A stretch of 64,000 nucleotides of DNA from an uncultured Peptococcaceae bacterium (GTDB lineage: Bacteria > Bacillota > Peptococcia > Peptococcales > Peptococcaceae): positions 1 through 64,000 of the forward strand of contig URZX01000004.1 of the NCBI GenBank assembly GCA_900552455.1, given 5' to 3'. Below the pieces are notes generated by a model. That model did no database searches and was not told the DNA's origin. It was given only the letters and a program-made list of their open reading frames with translations. Shown here piece after piece: positions 51,497 through 59,627 of the stretch. The translations under genes were made by a program, and so were the position numbers. Position 1 is the stretch's first letter. The number at the start of each line of letters is the position of its first letter.

Positions 51497-52375
51497 TCAT
51501 TTCTTATCAATATCAATGAGGATCTCCATGACAAAATCCTCGCTGCGTTTGGTGGTCCAGTAGTCGGTGACGTAGCGCTCGATGGCGCCTTCTCCTGGGC
51601 GGTAGCCATGTGCATCGGCCCATTCGGCGATGCGCTGGTAGGTGTCGCCGATGCTCTCGTGAGGACCGATGTGATATGCGGCGAGCATCATCTTGCCGCC
51701 AAAGGTGCGCGTTTTACTCTCGTCGATGGGACCAATGCCTTTCTGAAAGATCACGGCTTTTGTCGGCTTGCCGGCGAGCTTTTCGCGGAAATGTGGGAAA
51801 TAGAGATGCACGGCGCCGGTGATCTCGTGGCCAAGGGTTTCGAGATAATTGGTCCAGTCGATGTTGATGATGGCGTCCATGTAATTGTCGTTGAAATCCT
51901 GGCTCCGATAGCAGGCGGTGATCGGCTCGATGTATTTCACCGAAACCTCGGTGACATGATTTTCAAGCACGCCTTCTGCTTCGCGAATGAGATTGTACCA
52001 ATCGTTCACGGAGGTGTAGGCGATGTTGATCTCCTCGCGCATGCGGCGCAGCTCGTCGATTTTGTCGCGCAATTTTTTCGCGTGAAAGTCAAAGCGGTTG
52101 CTCTCCATGAGGATCTTCATCTCTTCGAGCTTGAAGCCCATCTGCTTGTAATATTTGATGACGGGCACGAAGAGCAGTGTTTCGCGGCTGTAGTAACGAT
52201 AGTTGTTCTCGCTGGAAATATAGTCTGGCGCGATGAGGCCGATCTTGTCGTAAAAGCGCAGCGCTTTTTTGGAAACGTTGCAGATTTTTGAGACTTCCCC
52301 TATAGAGTAAAGTTTGTCCTCGGCGTCGCTGTCCAGGATCTGTTCCAGGGTGGCGCCGGTGGTATCCCTGCTCAT
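51497..52375 (-). CDS. MerR-family activator with GyrI-like ligand domain
   Basis: 292 residues. An N-terminal extension of about 20 residues, then the MerR HTH (L-Y-S-I-G-E-V-S-K-I-C-N-V-S-K-K-A-L-R-F-Y-D-K-I-G-L, residues 22-48) with wing R-Y-Y-S-R-E, a dimerisation coiled coil (about 95-125), and a GyrI/BmrR-C-type small-molecule domain (about 140-290; Y-I-E-P-I-T-A-C-Y-R and A-A-Y-H-I-G-P-H). Such regulators twist promoters with 19-bp spacers on ligand binding. Two promoters of exactly this type, sharing one operator, lie at 42.4 and 55.5 kb. Its ATG overlaps the DUF4125 stop (ATGA). Confidence 0.92.
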   Translation of the reverse strand: MSRDTTGATLEQILDSDAEDKLYSIGEVSKICNVSKKALRFYDKIGLIAPDYISSENNYRYYSRETLLFVPVIKYYKQMGFKLEEMKILMESNRFDFHAKKLRDKIDELRRMREEINIAYTSVNDWYNLIREAEGVLENHVTEVSVKYIEPITACYRSQDFNDNYMDAIINIDWTNYLETLGHEITGAVHLYFPHFREKLAGKPTKAVIFQKGIGPIDESKTRTFGGKMMLAAYHIGPHESIGDTYQRIAEWADAHGYRPGEGAIERYVTDYWTTKRSEDFVMEILIDIDKK

Positions 52376-52995
52376 AAGCGTGCTCCTTTCTGTCGGGCTT
52401 CGGCAGCTTCCAGCGAATCGTAGCCGTAAAGCTGCACCATCACGCGATGCACGCTGACGGAAATATTTTCCTCAGGATGCGCGCGCAGCCAGGCGTCATA
52501 GCGCTCAAGCGTGCGCTCAGAATAGGTTTTCAGCTCGCCCAACGCGTAAACATGAACAGACACATCGTCGGCCTGCGCGCCTTCGGTAGGGCGCCCCTGC
52601 GCATGCAGCGCCGGATAGCGCGCGGCGAACTGCTGCTCATCGCGGATCAGGCGATTGGCAATGCGTGCGCAAAGCGCCTGCTTGTACGCCGACACTGCCG
52701 GCAGATGGTCGCGCAGCGTGCGATCGAAGGTGGCTGGATCGGTATATTCCATCATGTAGGCATATTTTTCGGCGAGCAGATTGCGTCCCTCACGCGCTGC
52801 CGCCGCGAGATCGTCGTGATAGCTTTCCAGAACATCCTGCGGCAGCGGCGCAAACTGGCTGTAGCGCATGATCGCAAAAGTGCGCGCGTCATTCTGACAG
52901 GCAGCGCGCCCGCCTTCGTTCTGCACCTTATCGAACATCTGCCACTCGGCCCCGATGATCGCCGCGATCAGCGGATCTTTTTCTGTCCCTCTCAT
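52372..52995 (-). CDS. DUF4125 family protein
   Basis: 207 residues with E-W-Q-M-F-D-K-V-Q-N-E-G-G-R-A-A-C-Q-N-D near residue 17, I-M-R-Y-S-Q-F near 46, E-K-Y-A-Y-M-M-E-Y-T-D near 78 and a C-terminal S-V-H-R-V-M-V-Q-L-Y-G-Y. These fit DUF4125, a family without known function, often next to DUF4037. Mainly helical and cytoplasmic. GGGAGG precedes the ATG, 3 bp after the DUF4037 stop. Confidence 0.85.
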   Translation of the reverse strand: MRGTEKDPLIAAIIGAEWQMFDKVQNEGGRAACQNDARTFAIMRYSQFAPLPQDVLESYHDDLAAAAREGRNLLAEKYAYMMEYTDPATFDRTLRDHLPAVSAYKQALCARIANRLIRDEQQFAARYPALHAQGRPTEGAQADDVSVHVYALGELKTYSERTLERYDAWLRAHPEENISVSVHRVMVQLYGYDSLEAAEARQKGARL

Positions 52996-52998
52996 TTC

Positions 52999-53946
52999 TT
53001 ACCTCCCGGCCGTTGCATCGGCCAAAATATGCAGCGCACGCAGGCGCGAATCTGTGATGCTGCGCATGAGCTCCTCGGCCTGCACCTGCAAGAACGGTTC
53101 GCTCACGCGCGTGAAGCCTTTGCGGTTGAGTGCGCGCACAATGTCGACACAGATCTGCTCGATGAGACCTTCCTTCTCGCTGGCGTTTTCCAGCGTATCG
53201 GCGAGCAGCGTGAGCATTTTCAGCTTGTCCACCGTTTCCCGCAACAGGCGATGGTGTTCGGTGCCGCGGAAGATCCATTTATAAAACGGCGCATAGTGTT
53301 CGTTGAGCAGATAGATCGCAGCCAAGGCGTTGCGCACAAAGATCCCACAGGCGAGATAGGCCGCGTGCTGATCGCCGCGACGCATCGAGCGGCCATAATT
53401 GTACTGACCCGCCTGCGCCATATTGGCGCAGCGCGCTGCCAGCTTTTTCTTGACAACGTCCTGCGGGTAGAACGCCAGCAGCGCATTGCGCCACTCGCTG
53501 AAAATCCCCGGCGCATCCCAGAAAATCTGGCCGTTTGTACAGATCGCAAGAAATTCCTCAGGAATGCGGAACCATTCCATATTGTCCCGCGGCGGATGAT
53601 CGATGCCAGTGAAGCGCTGGTAAAATTGCTCGATCGACCAGACGCCGACGCGCTTTCCAGCCTGCGCCGTTTCCAGTCGCCGATAGCCGAGATATTCCTG
53701 CGGCAGCGCGGCGTAGGCACGCTCAAGCTCCGCACCGATCTCTGCGTACACCGTCTGCGGCAGCCAGATGCAAAATCCCGGACCAAAATCGTGATCCTGC
53801 GAAAACGCATCGTCGTAGCCAAAACATTCCGAGCCCTCGCCGACAAGCCCGACAGCCATGCTGCTCTTGTAGGCAGCAAACTGCCGCTCGATCATCGGCG
53901 CGCCATATGCGTCAAAATACGCGCGTGCGAGCGCGAGTCCTTTCAT
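52999..53946 (-). CDS. DUF4037 nucleotidyltransferase-like protein
   Basis: 315 residues. V-G-L-V-G-E-G-S-E-C-F-G-Y-D-D-A-F-S-Q-D-H-D-F-G-P (about 33-58) has the G-S then D-x-D-like arrangement of minimal nucleotidyltransferase folds and is the signature of DUF4037. A helical C-terminal half follows (R-N-A-L-A-A-I-Y-L-L-N and K-L-K-M-L). It might transfer a nucleotide to a protein or small molecule, but no activity is established for the family as far as I know. Cotranscribed with DUF4125 and MerR. Confidence 0.85.
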   Translation of the reverse strand: MKGLALARAYFDAYGAPMIERQFAAYKSSMAVGLVGEGSECFGYDDAFSQDHDFGPGFCIWLPQTVYAEIGAELERAYAALPQEYLGYRRLETAQAGKRVGVWSIEQFYQRFTGIDHPPRDNMEWFRIPEEFLAICTNGQIFWDAPGIFSEWRNALLAFYPQDVVKKKLAARCANMAQAGQYNYGRSMRRGDQHAAYLACGIFVRNALAAIYLLNEHYAPFYKWIFRGTEHHRLLRETVDKLKMLTLLADTLENASEKEGLIEQICVDIVRALNRKGFTRVSEPFLQVQAEELMRSITDSRLRALHILADATAGR

Positions 53947-53961
53947 CGTTTTCCTCCTGTG

Positions 53962-54225
53962 TTAACCGATGTAGCGTTTGATGGTGATGCGGCTCTCTGG
54001 CGTTGTCGCATAAAACACGCGTAGCGCACCGTCTTCATCGAGATCGTAGCCAACTTCTTCCAGCAGCGCATTTTTCTCCGCGGTCATCAGCGCTTCAACG
54101 ACCTCCGGTTTGCGCAGCGCTTTGAAATGCCCGTATTCTGGCGCAAGCGCTGCGATGACATCGTCGGCACAGGCGCGCTCGACTGTGGTAAAATATTTAA
54201 GGATGGCATAGTTAAGTGGCAGCAT
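53962..54225 (-). CDS. small hypothetical protein, winged-helix-like
   Basis: 87 residues from ATG 54225, at 9 bp from AAGGAG (54235-54240); an ATG three codons earlier is too close to that site. The sequence (N-Y-A-I-L-K-Y-F-T-T-V, A-D-D-V-I-A-A-L, A-L-R-K-P-E-V-V-E-A-L-M-T-A-E) looks like a small helix-turn-helix, then a beta hairpin with D-E-D-G-A-L-R-V-F-Y. Not recognised. Its position between the EamA and DUF4037 genes is tight and suggests a role in the same system. Confidence 0.75.
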   Translation of the reverse strand: MLPLNYAILKYFTTVERACADDVIAALAPEYGHFKALRKPEVVEALMTAEKNALLEEVGYDLDEDGALRVFYATTPESRITIKRYIG

Positions 54226-54230
54226 GCGGC

Positions 54231-55316
54231 TCATCTCCTTTTCTTCTTGAGATAATCGAGCGGATTGACAGCGATGATAAATATGCCCACGATCATGACG
54301 ACCGCCGCCACCCAGCCGATCGGCGCAATATTCCAGCCCGGCTCACCGCAGACCACGCCGAGCACGAGCCAACAGAAAAACGGTCCCCAGAATGAGAACG
54401 CGCCGTTGCAGGCCATACCCAGCGCAGCGCCGCACATACTGTTGCCCTTGTACCAGAGGCTGTACGCGTAAACTGCAAAAAATCCGCTGATGACAAAGAA
54501 AATGATCGAGCGCCCATCGCTCACAGCCTGACCGACCAGCTGCCAGGCATAGCCTGCGTGTTCGCCGCCAACCAAGCTCATCAGCGGCAGCAGGATAATG
54601 AGATTGGAAAGGCCTGATGTGCACTGACGGATCGTGATACCGATCTGATAATCAATCATCGACGTGCCATAACCAGCAATACAACCTTCCAACCCCCAGC
54701 CCAGCGCTGCGCCAAAAGCAAGGATGAGACCAAGCGCCATCCCTGGCGACGCATCGCCGCCGAGACTCGTGCTGGCGATCATGAAGCTCGCCAAAAAGCA
54801 GATGCCAATACCAAGCAACATGCGCGGCGTCAGCGGCTGCTTAAAAAGCACACGCGCAAGGATCGCGCCAATCGCCGGACACAGCGCCGAGATTGGTACG
54901 GCAAGCGAGCCTGCCTGCTGCAGCCCGATGACGTAGCAGGTGCTGGCGATCGGACCGCCAACAAGGGCCGCACAGATCATAACGATGCCAGGTTTTGTCC
55001 TGAGCGTGCGGAAAAAATCTCCCAGCTTTCCTTTCATTGCAGCGATGATGAGGCACCAAATGGCGCTGCACGTGTCGTTTAGCGCACTGCCCATCGCACT
55101 CAGAATATACGTGACGACAAAAAGCGAAAGCACCGTCTCCGCGCTCATCCACGGAATCCAAACACCACGCGCCATGCCCAGCGTCATAAACGCAGTGTAT
55201 AGCCCGTAGCAAATACCAGACAAAATAGCGACAGTCAGCCCTTTTTTGAAAAAACGGTTGTCCAGCTGCGCTTTCAACTGCGCAGCCCGACGATGAGAGT
55301 CTGTGGTTGTGCTCAT
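54231..55316 (-). CDS. EamA/DMT-family transporter
   Basis: 361 residues, ten predicted membrane helices after a charged N-terminal region of about 25 residues. V-P-I-S-A-L-C-P-A-I-G-A-I-L-A-R-V-L-F near residues 140-160 is the conserved end of the first EamA repeat. The family moves small organic molecules such as amines and amino acids. First gene of the operon controlled by the 19-bp-spacer promoter, with a long structured leader. Choline import or trimethylamine or aldehyde-related efflux would fit but is inference. Confidence 0.87.
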   Translation of the reverse strand: MSTTTDSHRRAAQLKAQLDNRFFKKGLTVAILSGICYGLYTAFMTLGMARGVWIPWMSAETVLSLFVVTYILSAMGSALNDTCSAIWCLIIAAMKGKLGDFFRTLRTKPGIVMICAALVGGPIASTCYVIGLQQAGSLAVPISALCPAIGAILARVLFKQPLTPRMLLGIGICFLASFMIASTSLGGDASPGMALGLILAFGAALGWGLEGCIAGYGTSMIDYQIGITIRQCTSGLSNLIILLPLMSLVGGEHAGYAWQLVGQAVSDGRSIIFFVISGFFAVYAYSLWYKGNSMCGAALGMACNGAFSFWGPFFCWLVLGVVCGEPGWNIAPIGWVAAVVMIVGIFIIAVNPLDYLKKKRR

Positions 55317-55359
55317 TGGCGATCCAACCCCTTTCCAATTTCTTTATGAAAAGTGCCGC

Positions 55360-55446
55360 ACATCTGCGAGCAGCTCTCGTGATACTGAAAACGCGCAGAA
55401 ACGTTGCGAAATGCGTGCTGTTTTCAGCCTCCCACTCCACAGATGT
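55360..55446 (-). promoter_or_regulatory. leader RNA able to form a three-way junction
   Basis: In the 140-nt leader of the EamA operon, ACATCTG and CAGATGT (55440-55446 with 55360-55366, 7 bp) enclose two hairpins: an 8-bp stem CTGAAAAC/GTTTTCAG (55420-55427 with 55385-55392) and CGAG/CTCG (55376-55379 with 55367-55370). The second hairpin abuts the closing stem directly. The shape is like a small-aptamer riboswitch, though I match it to no known class and chance pairing is not excluded. Confidence 0.4.
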
Positions 55447-55461
55447 ACTTACCTGAACCAA

Positions 55462-55492
55462 ATAATAGCCAATGACCTTAGAGGAATGTCAA
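55462..55492 (-). promoter_or_regulatory. EamA-MerR operon promoter with 19-bp spacer and MerR-like operator
   Basis: Minus strand: TTGACA (55487-55492) and TATTAT (55462-55467), 19-bp spacer. TTGACATTCCTCTAAGGTCA is identical to the BMC operon promoter at 42364-42394; the two sequences diverge on both sides of it. The dyad TGAC...GTCA lies between the boxes. Confidence 0.8.
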
Positions 55493-55724
55493 CGCGATTC
55501 TCGGAAAAGACTGACTTTTCCAACTTTCCCTCGTCGCTTTGCTAAATGCATCATAAAATTTTCATACGCATAATAATTTTCGATCTTTCCCAGCAGCGCC
55601 CATCGTTTATCGCTGAGATTATTTCATATTATAACTTTCATCTTTTTCTGGCGCTCCGCCAAACCTTCCCCTATGCTGGAATGTTTGGCGCAGTCATTCT
55701 TTATTTCAATGAGCGCCACCTATA

Positions 55725-55764
55725 ATAAGAAGAGAGCAGACCGACAACCGCCGGCCTGCTCTTC
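55725..55764 (-). terminator. terminator of the second phosphodiesterase-like gene
   Basis: AGAGCAG (55733-55739) pairs with CTGCTCT (55756-55762), extended by CCG/CGG inside; T-rich on the minus strand after it. The adjacent 55500-55724 has short GGCGCTC/GAGCGCC inverted repeats and no gene. Confidence 0.7.
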
Positions 55765-55781
55765 GTCTACAGAGTGTGGAA

Positions 55782-57833
55782 TTAGAGTTCTTCGCTGAAG
55801 ATCTGGTAAACAGGTGCTCCTTCGCACTGAGCTGGGAAGCGTGTCCCGAGCAGCGCAGCGATGGTTGGGGTGACGTCAACCTGACGGATCGTACGTGGGG
55901 TGGTGAACCCTTCCTTCAGACCAGGACCTGCACCGATAAACAGTGGGGATACGGAGGTGTTGAAGTAGCCTTCGGAGGTGGAGAGGCTGTCGCCGTGCAG
56001 ACGGTTGAAGCCTTCTTCGATGGAGAAGAAGATATCGCCGCATTCTGGGCCATTGACACCGATCAGCACGCCGTCCTTATTGCGCAGGCAGATGCCGATG
56101 ACGCGGCGGCCGGTGGCTGGGTCACGGTAGTTGTAGAGATCGTTGATGATCTGTTCTTCCAGTGCGTATTTATCTTCTGGATCTACGATGCCGTATTTGT
56201 CGCGGCCCTTGAGGTTGATGTAGATGTAGTTGGAACGGATCTGAACGGCGCGGGTCTTTTCCCAATCCACTTCGGTGGTGTCGTTGCCATTTTCGTCCTT
56301 GATCATAACAGTGTAACCGAGTTCGCTCATGATAGGTACGTTGAGGCCGCCATATTCACCGATCAGTGGTGGCACTTCTTCGCCAACGATGAGGCCGTGG
56401 TCACTAACAATGAGAACGGTCCAATCTTCGTCGAGATAATGCAGGAACTTGCCAAGATAGTCATCGGTCTGACGATACATGTCGACGATGCAATCCTGAT
56501 ATTCTTTTTCATCGGTGTGTGCCCATGGTTCCAGGGTCTTACCGAGATGCCAGATCTGGTGGCCAGCGCAGTCAACGTTGTGGAGATGGCTGAAGATCAC
56601 GTCATAACCAGCGTTGTCAGCGAGGTAGTTCAGGCAATCTGCCTGCCAGTCGCAGTAAAGATCCCAGCTTGGGATGAAGACGTCGCGTACGAGGTCTGCT
56701 TCTTCACCGCCGATGAGAGATACTGGAGGCACTGGACCAACGTTTTTCACGATGTCCTGATAGAGGTCTTTGCTGTGCCAGAGCATGTCGTTGGTGGTAT
56801 CCAAAGCGTTAGAGATCCACATGCGGAGCATGGAACCGTCACCGTTCAGTTCAAGAATCTTGTAGAGACGGTTTGCTGGCTTGGTTTCTTCTTTCTTGGT
56901 AACGTCGTCGATGGCGCTGACGATGGTGCCATCACCAGGAACAACAACGATTGGTTCAGCGGCTTTCTTGTTCTTATAGATGGCAACGCTGTCATAAGCG
57001 CCTTCAGCATTCTTCAGAAGCAGTGCTGGACGGCGGGTGAAACCGCTGGAAGTGAGGATAGTGAATTCAAGCGCACCTTCTGGAACATCGATGCCCCAGC
57101 CTTCTGCTGGCTTCAGTGGGGAGTTGATGATGTCGTAAGCAACCTTAGCGCCGATCATCATTTCAGTGTCTTCAAATGTCATGAGAGGGGTGCGGATTTC
57201 GCCACCCTTGCGGGCTTCGTCGCCCCACCACAGTTCCATCATTTCATCGTCGTTGTCGCCAACAACCATGTCGTCGATGTCGGTCATGATGCAGCCTACG
57301 CCGGCTGGTTTTTCAACACGTGGTGCATACTGTACTTCGGCGATATCTGGGGTAGCAACGATGATCTTTTCCCAGTCGAGCTGAGCAACGCCCATGTTAA
57401 CAGAACCTGGCTGCGTACCATCGACAACAGAGAGGAGTTCGCTGTCGGTGCTTGGTGGCCAGGAAGAACCAGGCCAGTGCCATACGAGGGTCTTCATGCC
57501 CGCTTCGGTGGTAACGTTCCACATCTGTTCTGCTTCGCAGTTGCGGCTGTCCATGTTGTAAACGACTGCATCGAGGCTTTCTGGGCTCTGGCGCCAGTAG
57601 CAGGTGATGCCGTGGGTGCCAGGATAAGCGCCGGTAGCCAGCGTGGTCCAGCATGGAGGGGTGATGGTTGGGATAGCACCGAGCAGGTGCAGGTCTTCAC
57701 GGCAGGAGCCGCGATCGACGAATTTCTTGACGTTAGGCATTTTGCCTTCGTCCATGAGATGTTTGGTGATGCGGGCGTCCATCCCGTCAACACCGAGGAC
57801 CATGATCTTCTTGGTCATAGCTTGTCTAGCCAT
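55782..57833 (-). CDS. alkaline-phosphatase-superfamily protein (type I phosphodiesterase/nucleotide pyrophosphatase), copy 2
   Basis: 683 residues, a full-length paralogue of the 19216-21231 protein. I-M-V-L-G-V-D-G-M-D carries the first metal Asp, T-P-P-C-W-T-T-L-A-T-G the nucleophile Thr region, and I-V-S-D-H-G a later metal pair; W-H-W-P-G-S-S-W-P-P and G-P-E-C-G-D-I are shared with copy 1. No signal peptide. GGAGG precedes the ATG. It follows the SLC13 gene by 108 bp without a visible terminator, so the two are likely cotranscribed, unlike in the first module. The substrate is unknown, probably a phospho-ester taken up by the linked transporter. Confidence 0.88.
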   Translation of the reverse strand: MARQAMTKKIMVLGVDGMDARITKHLMDEGKMPNVKKFVDRGSCREDLHLLGAIPTITPPCWTTLATGAYPGTHGITCYWRQSPESLDAVVYNMDSRNCEAEQMWNVTTEAGMKTLVWHWPGSSWPPSTDSELLSVVDGTQPGSVNMGVAQLDWEKIIVATPDIAEVQYAPRVEKPAGVGCIMTDIDDMVVGDNDDEMMELWWGDEARKGGEIRTPLMTFEDTEMMIGAKVAYDIINSPLKPAEGWGIDVPEGALEFTILTSSGFTRRPALLLKNAEGAYDSVAIYKNKKAAEPIVVVPGDGTIVSAIDDVTKKEETKPANRLYKILELNGDGSMLRMWISNALDTTNDMLWHSKDLYQDIVKNVGPVPPVSLIGGEEADLVRDVFIPSWDLYCDWQADCLNYLADNAGYDVIFSHLHNVDCAGHQIWHLGKTLEPWAHTDEKEYQDCIVDMYRQTDDYLGKFLHYLDEDWTVLIVSDHGLIVGEEVPPLIGEYGGLNVPIMSELGYTVMIKDENGNDTTEVDWEKTRAVQIRSNYIYINLKGRDKYGIVDPEDKYALEEQIINDLYNYRDPATGRRVIGICLRNKDGVLIGVNGPECGDIFFSIEEGFNRLHGDSLSTSEGYFNTSVSPLFIGAGPGLKEGFTTPRTIRQVDVTPTIAALLGTRFPAQCEGAPVYQIFSEEL

Positions 57834-57941
57834 TTGAAAATTCCTCCTTCAAAATTGATTGGCTAAAATGACGACTACATTTATAAACTGGAAAGGATTT
57901 TTTTGGATTTTGGATTTCTGGATCGAGGAGTTTGGATGCAA

Positions 57942-59342
57942 TTAGAGTACGCCGACGAAATGCCACCATGGTATCATGACGACTGCGAGCACGACCGTCG
58001 CAGCGACCATCTTGAAGCCGAGGATCTTCATGAAGTCGGTGAGCTTGATCAGCCCAAAGCCATAGAAGATCATATAGGTGAGGTATTCGTAAGGCAGGAG
58101 CACCTGGTCGCAGCCCATGAAGAGGCTGTACATGGCGCCCACAGGATTGAGACCGAGACCGGCAGCGATTTGCGCGATCGGTTCGGAGAAGCCGGCGAGG
58201 ATCGCCAGCGGCGTGAGCAGGAAGTTGAGGATGACGGCAACCGCATAGATGGCAACCATAACGAGCGTGGAGTTCATACCAGAGAGCGCTGGCACGAGCA
58301 GATCAGCCACGAGTTCGCCAATGCCGAGGTAGCTGGAAACCGTCCCGATGGACAGGCAGGCGATGCAGAAGAAGACCATGCTCCAGTCGACGCCTTTGAC
58401 GTCTTCTTCCGTAGCGATCTTAATGCCAGGGAAGAACATCAGCCAAGGAAGAACGATGAAGCCCCAGTCCAGAGCGATGCCGTGGAGATTACCGGTGAGC
58501 ATGAAGATGATGAGCAGAACAGTGAGGATGGCGCCGATCTTTTCGTCGCGGCTCATCTTACCGAGCTTCGCATATTCTTCTTTGAAATAGCTGACATCCG
58601 GGAGTTTGTGTTTTGGTTTGAAGATCTTTGGCAAAAGCCAGATGAATACCAGACAGAAGATCAGGTATGGCAGATTCTGCCAGAAAAATTCAACCCAGGT
58701 TGCGCCGTAAGGTTCTGCGCCTTCCGGCAAAGTCAGGTTGGCAGCGTTCCAGAGCAGGTTCATGAAGTATGGAGAATAGATGAACATGCAGGATGCGCCA
58801 GCGGAGAGACCACCAACCAGCATGATGATCGCCGAGTCGATGGAAACGCCGAGTTCGAAGCCCATGCAGAGCCCGAAGGTGAAGGCCGCCATCATAACCC
58901 AGGCGTTACCGCCGGTAACGGTGTTGAGAATGCAGCCAACGACAAATACGCTGTACAATAAACCATAATAACTGCCGCGCACTTTGATAAAGCACCAGTA
59001 CGCCATACGTTTCAACAGACCGACACGGTTTAAAACCATGGCGATCATATAACCGCCGATAACAACGAGCGGCATGGTCTGCAACCAGGCGGAATAAGCA
59101 ACTTCCATTGGCACAAGACCAGTGACCATATAGCCGATCGGGAAGAGCATCGACACAGCCATCAGGTTGACCTGTTCAAAAGCAACCATGAGGATGCCGG
59201 CGATCGTGACGATCAGGAACATCTTTACCTGATAGGTGTAGACATCCGTTTCCGGGATCAGAAACAGGATCAGCGGGATGATGATGTTGATCCCCCACTT
59301 GATCAATGCCCCCTTGTTAATACTACTTGTATTCGCTGACAA
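57942..59342 (-). CDS. SLC13/DASS-family transporter, copy 4
   Basis: 466 residues from a TTG at 59342 that AGAGG serves; GTG at 59351 is the alternative. The TTG start also gives the N-terminus M-S-A-N-T-S-S-I-N-K, which matches the relative at 49677-51071. About 11-12 membrane helices; N-T-V-T-G-G-N-A-W and F-L-L-T-P-L-A-I-L-A-G-F mark the two repeat regions. It is divergent from a LysR gene and upstream of the phosphodiesterase-like gene. Confidence 0.86.
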   Translation of the reverse strand: MSANTSSINKGALIKWGINIIIPLILFLIPETDVYTYQVKMFLIVTIAGILMVAFEQVNLMAVSMLFPIGYMVTGLVPMEVAYSAWLQTMPLVVIGGYMIAMVLNRVGLLKRMAYWCFIKVRGSYYGLLYSVFVVGCILNTVTGGNAWVMMAAFTFGLCMGFELGVSIDSAIIMLVGGLSAGASCMFIYSPYFMNLLWNAANLTLPEGAEPYGATWVEFFWQNLPYLIFCLVFIWLLPKIFKPKHKLPDVSYFKEEYAKLGKMSRDEKIGAILTVLLIIFMLTGNLHGIALDWGFIVLPWLMFFPGIKIATEEDVKGVDWSMVFFCIACLSIGTVSSYLGIGELVADLLVPALSGMNSTLVMVAIYAVAVILNFLLTPLAILAGFSEPIAQIAAGLGLNPVGAMYSLFMGCDQVLLPYEYLTYMIFYGFGLIKLTDFMKILGFKMVAATVVLAVVMIPWWHFVGVL

Positions 59343-59476
59343 GTTTTTCACCTCTATCTCTTTTTATCGCAAAAAAGATTTAATTGTCCGACAAATTCGG
59401 TTGTTCGATTACGACAGGCCTTATCGTTGTTTTTATTATAGAGATAATGTGAATTTATGAACATAAGCAAAACACG

Positions 59477-59535
59477 ATACCTGATATTTGAAAATCGTTG
59501 GGGTCTGTGCTATTCTAAAACACAATATCCGATAT
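59477..59535. promoter_or_regulatory. candidate LysR operator boxes
   Basis: ATACCTGATAT (59477-59487) and ATATCCGATAT (59525-59535) are two similar imperfect palindromes 48 bp apart (start to start) in the divergent region between the SLC13 and LysR genes. The pattern fits recognition and activation sites of a LysR regulator. Confidence 0.45.
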
Positions 59536-59627
59536 ATCAATTTCTTTGTGGCGATCCCTGACTATTCTGTCATAATTAAATATAGATACCTATTGCCCGC
59601 CATTTATTAATGAAAGGAAGCGTCTCC

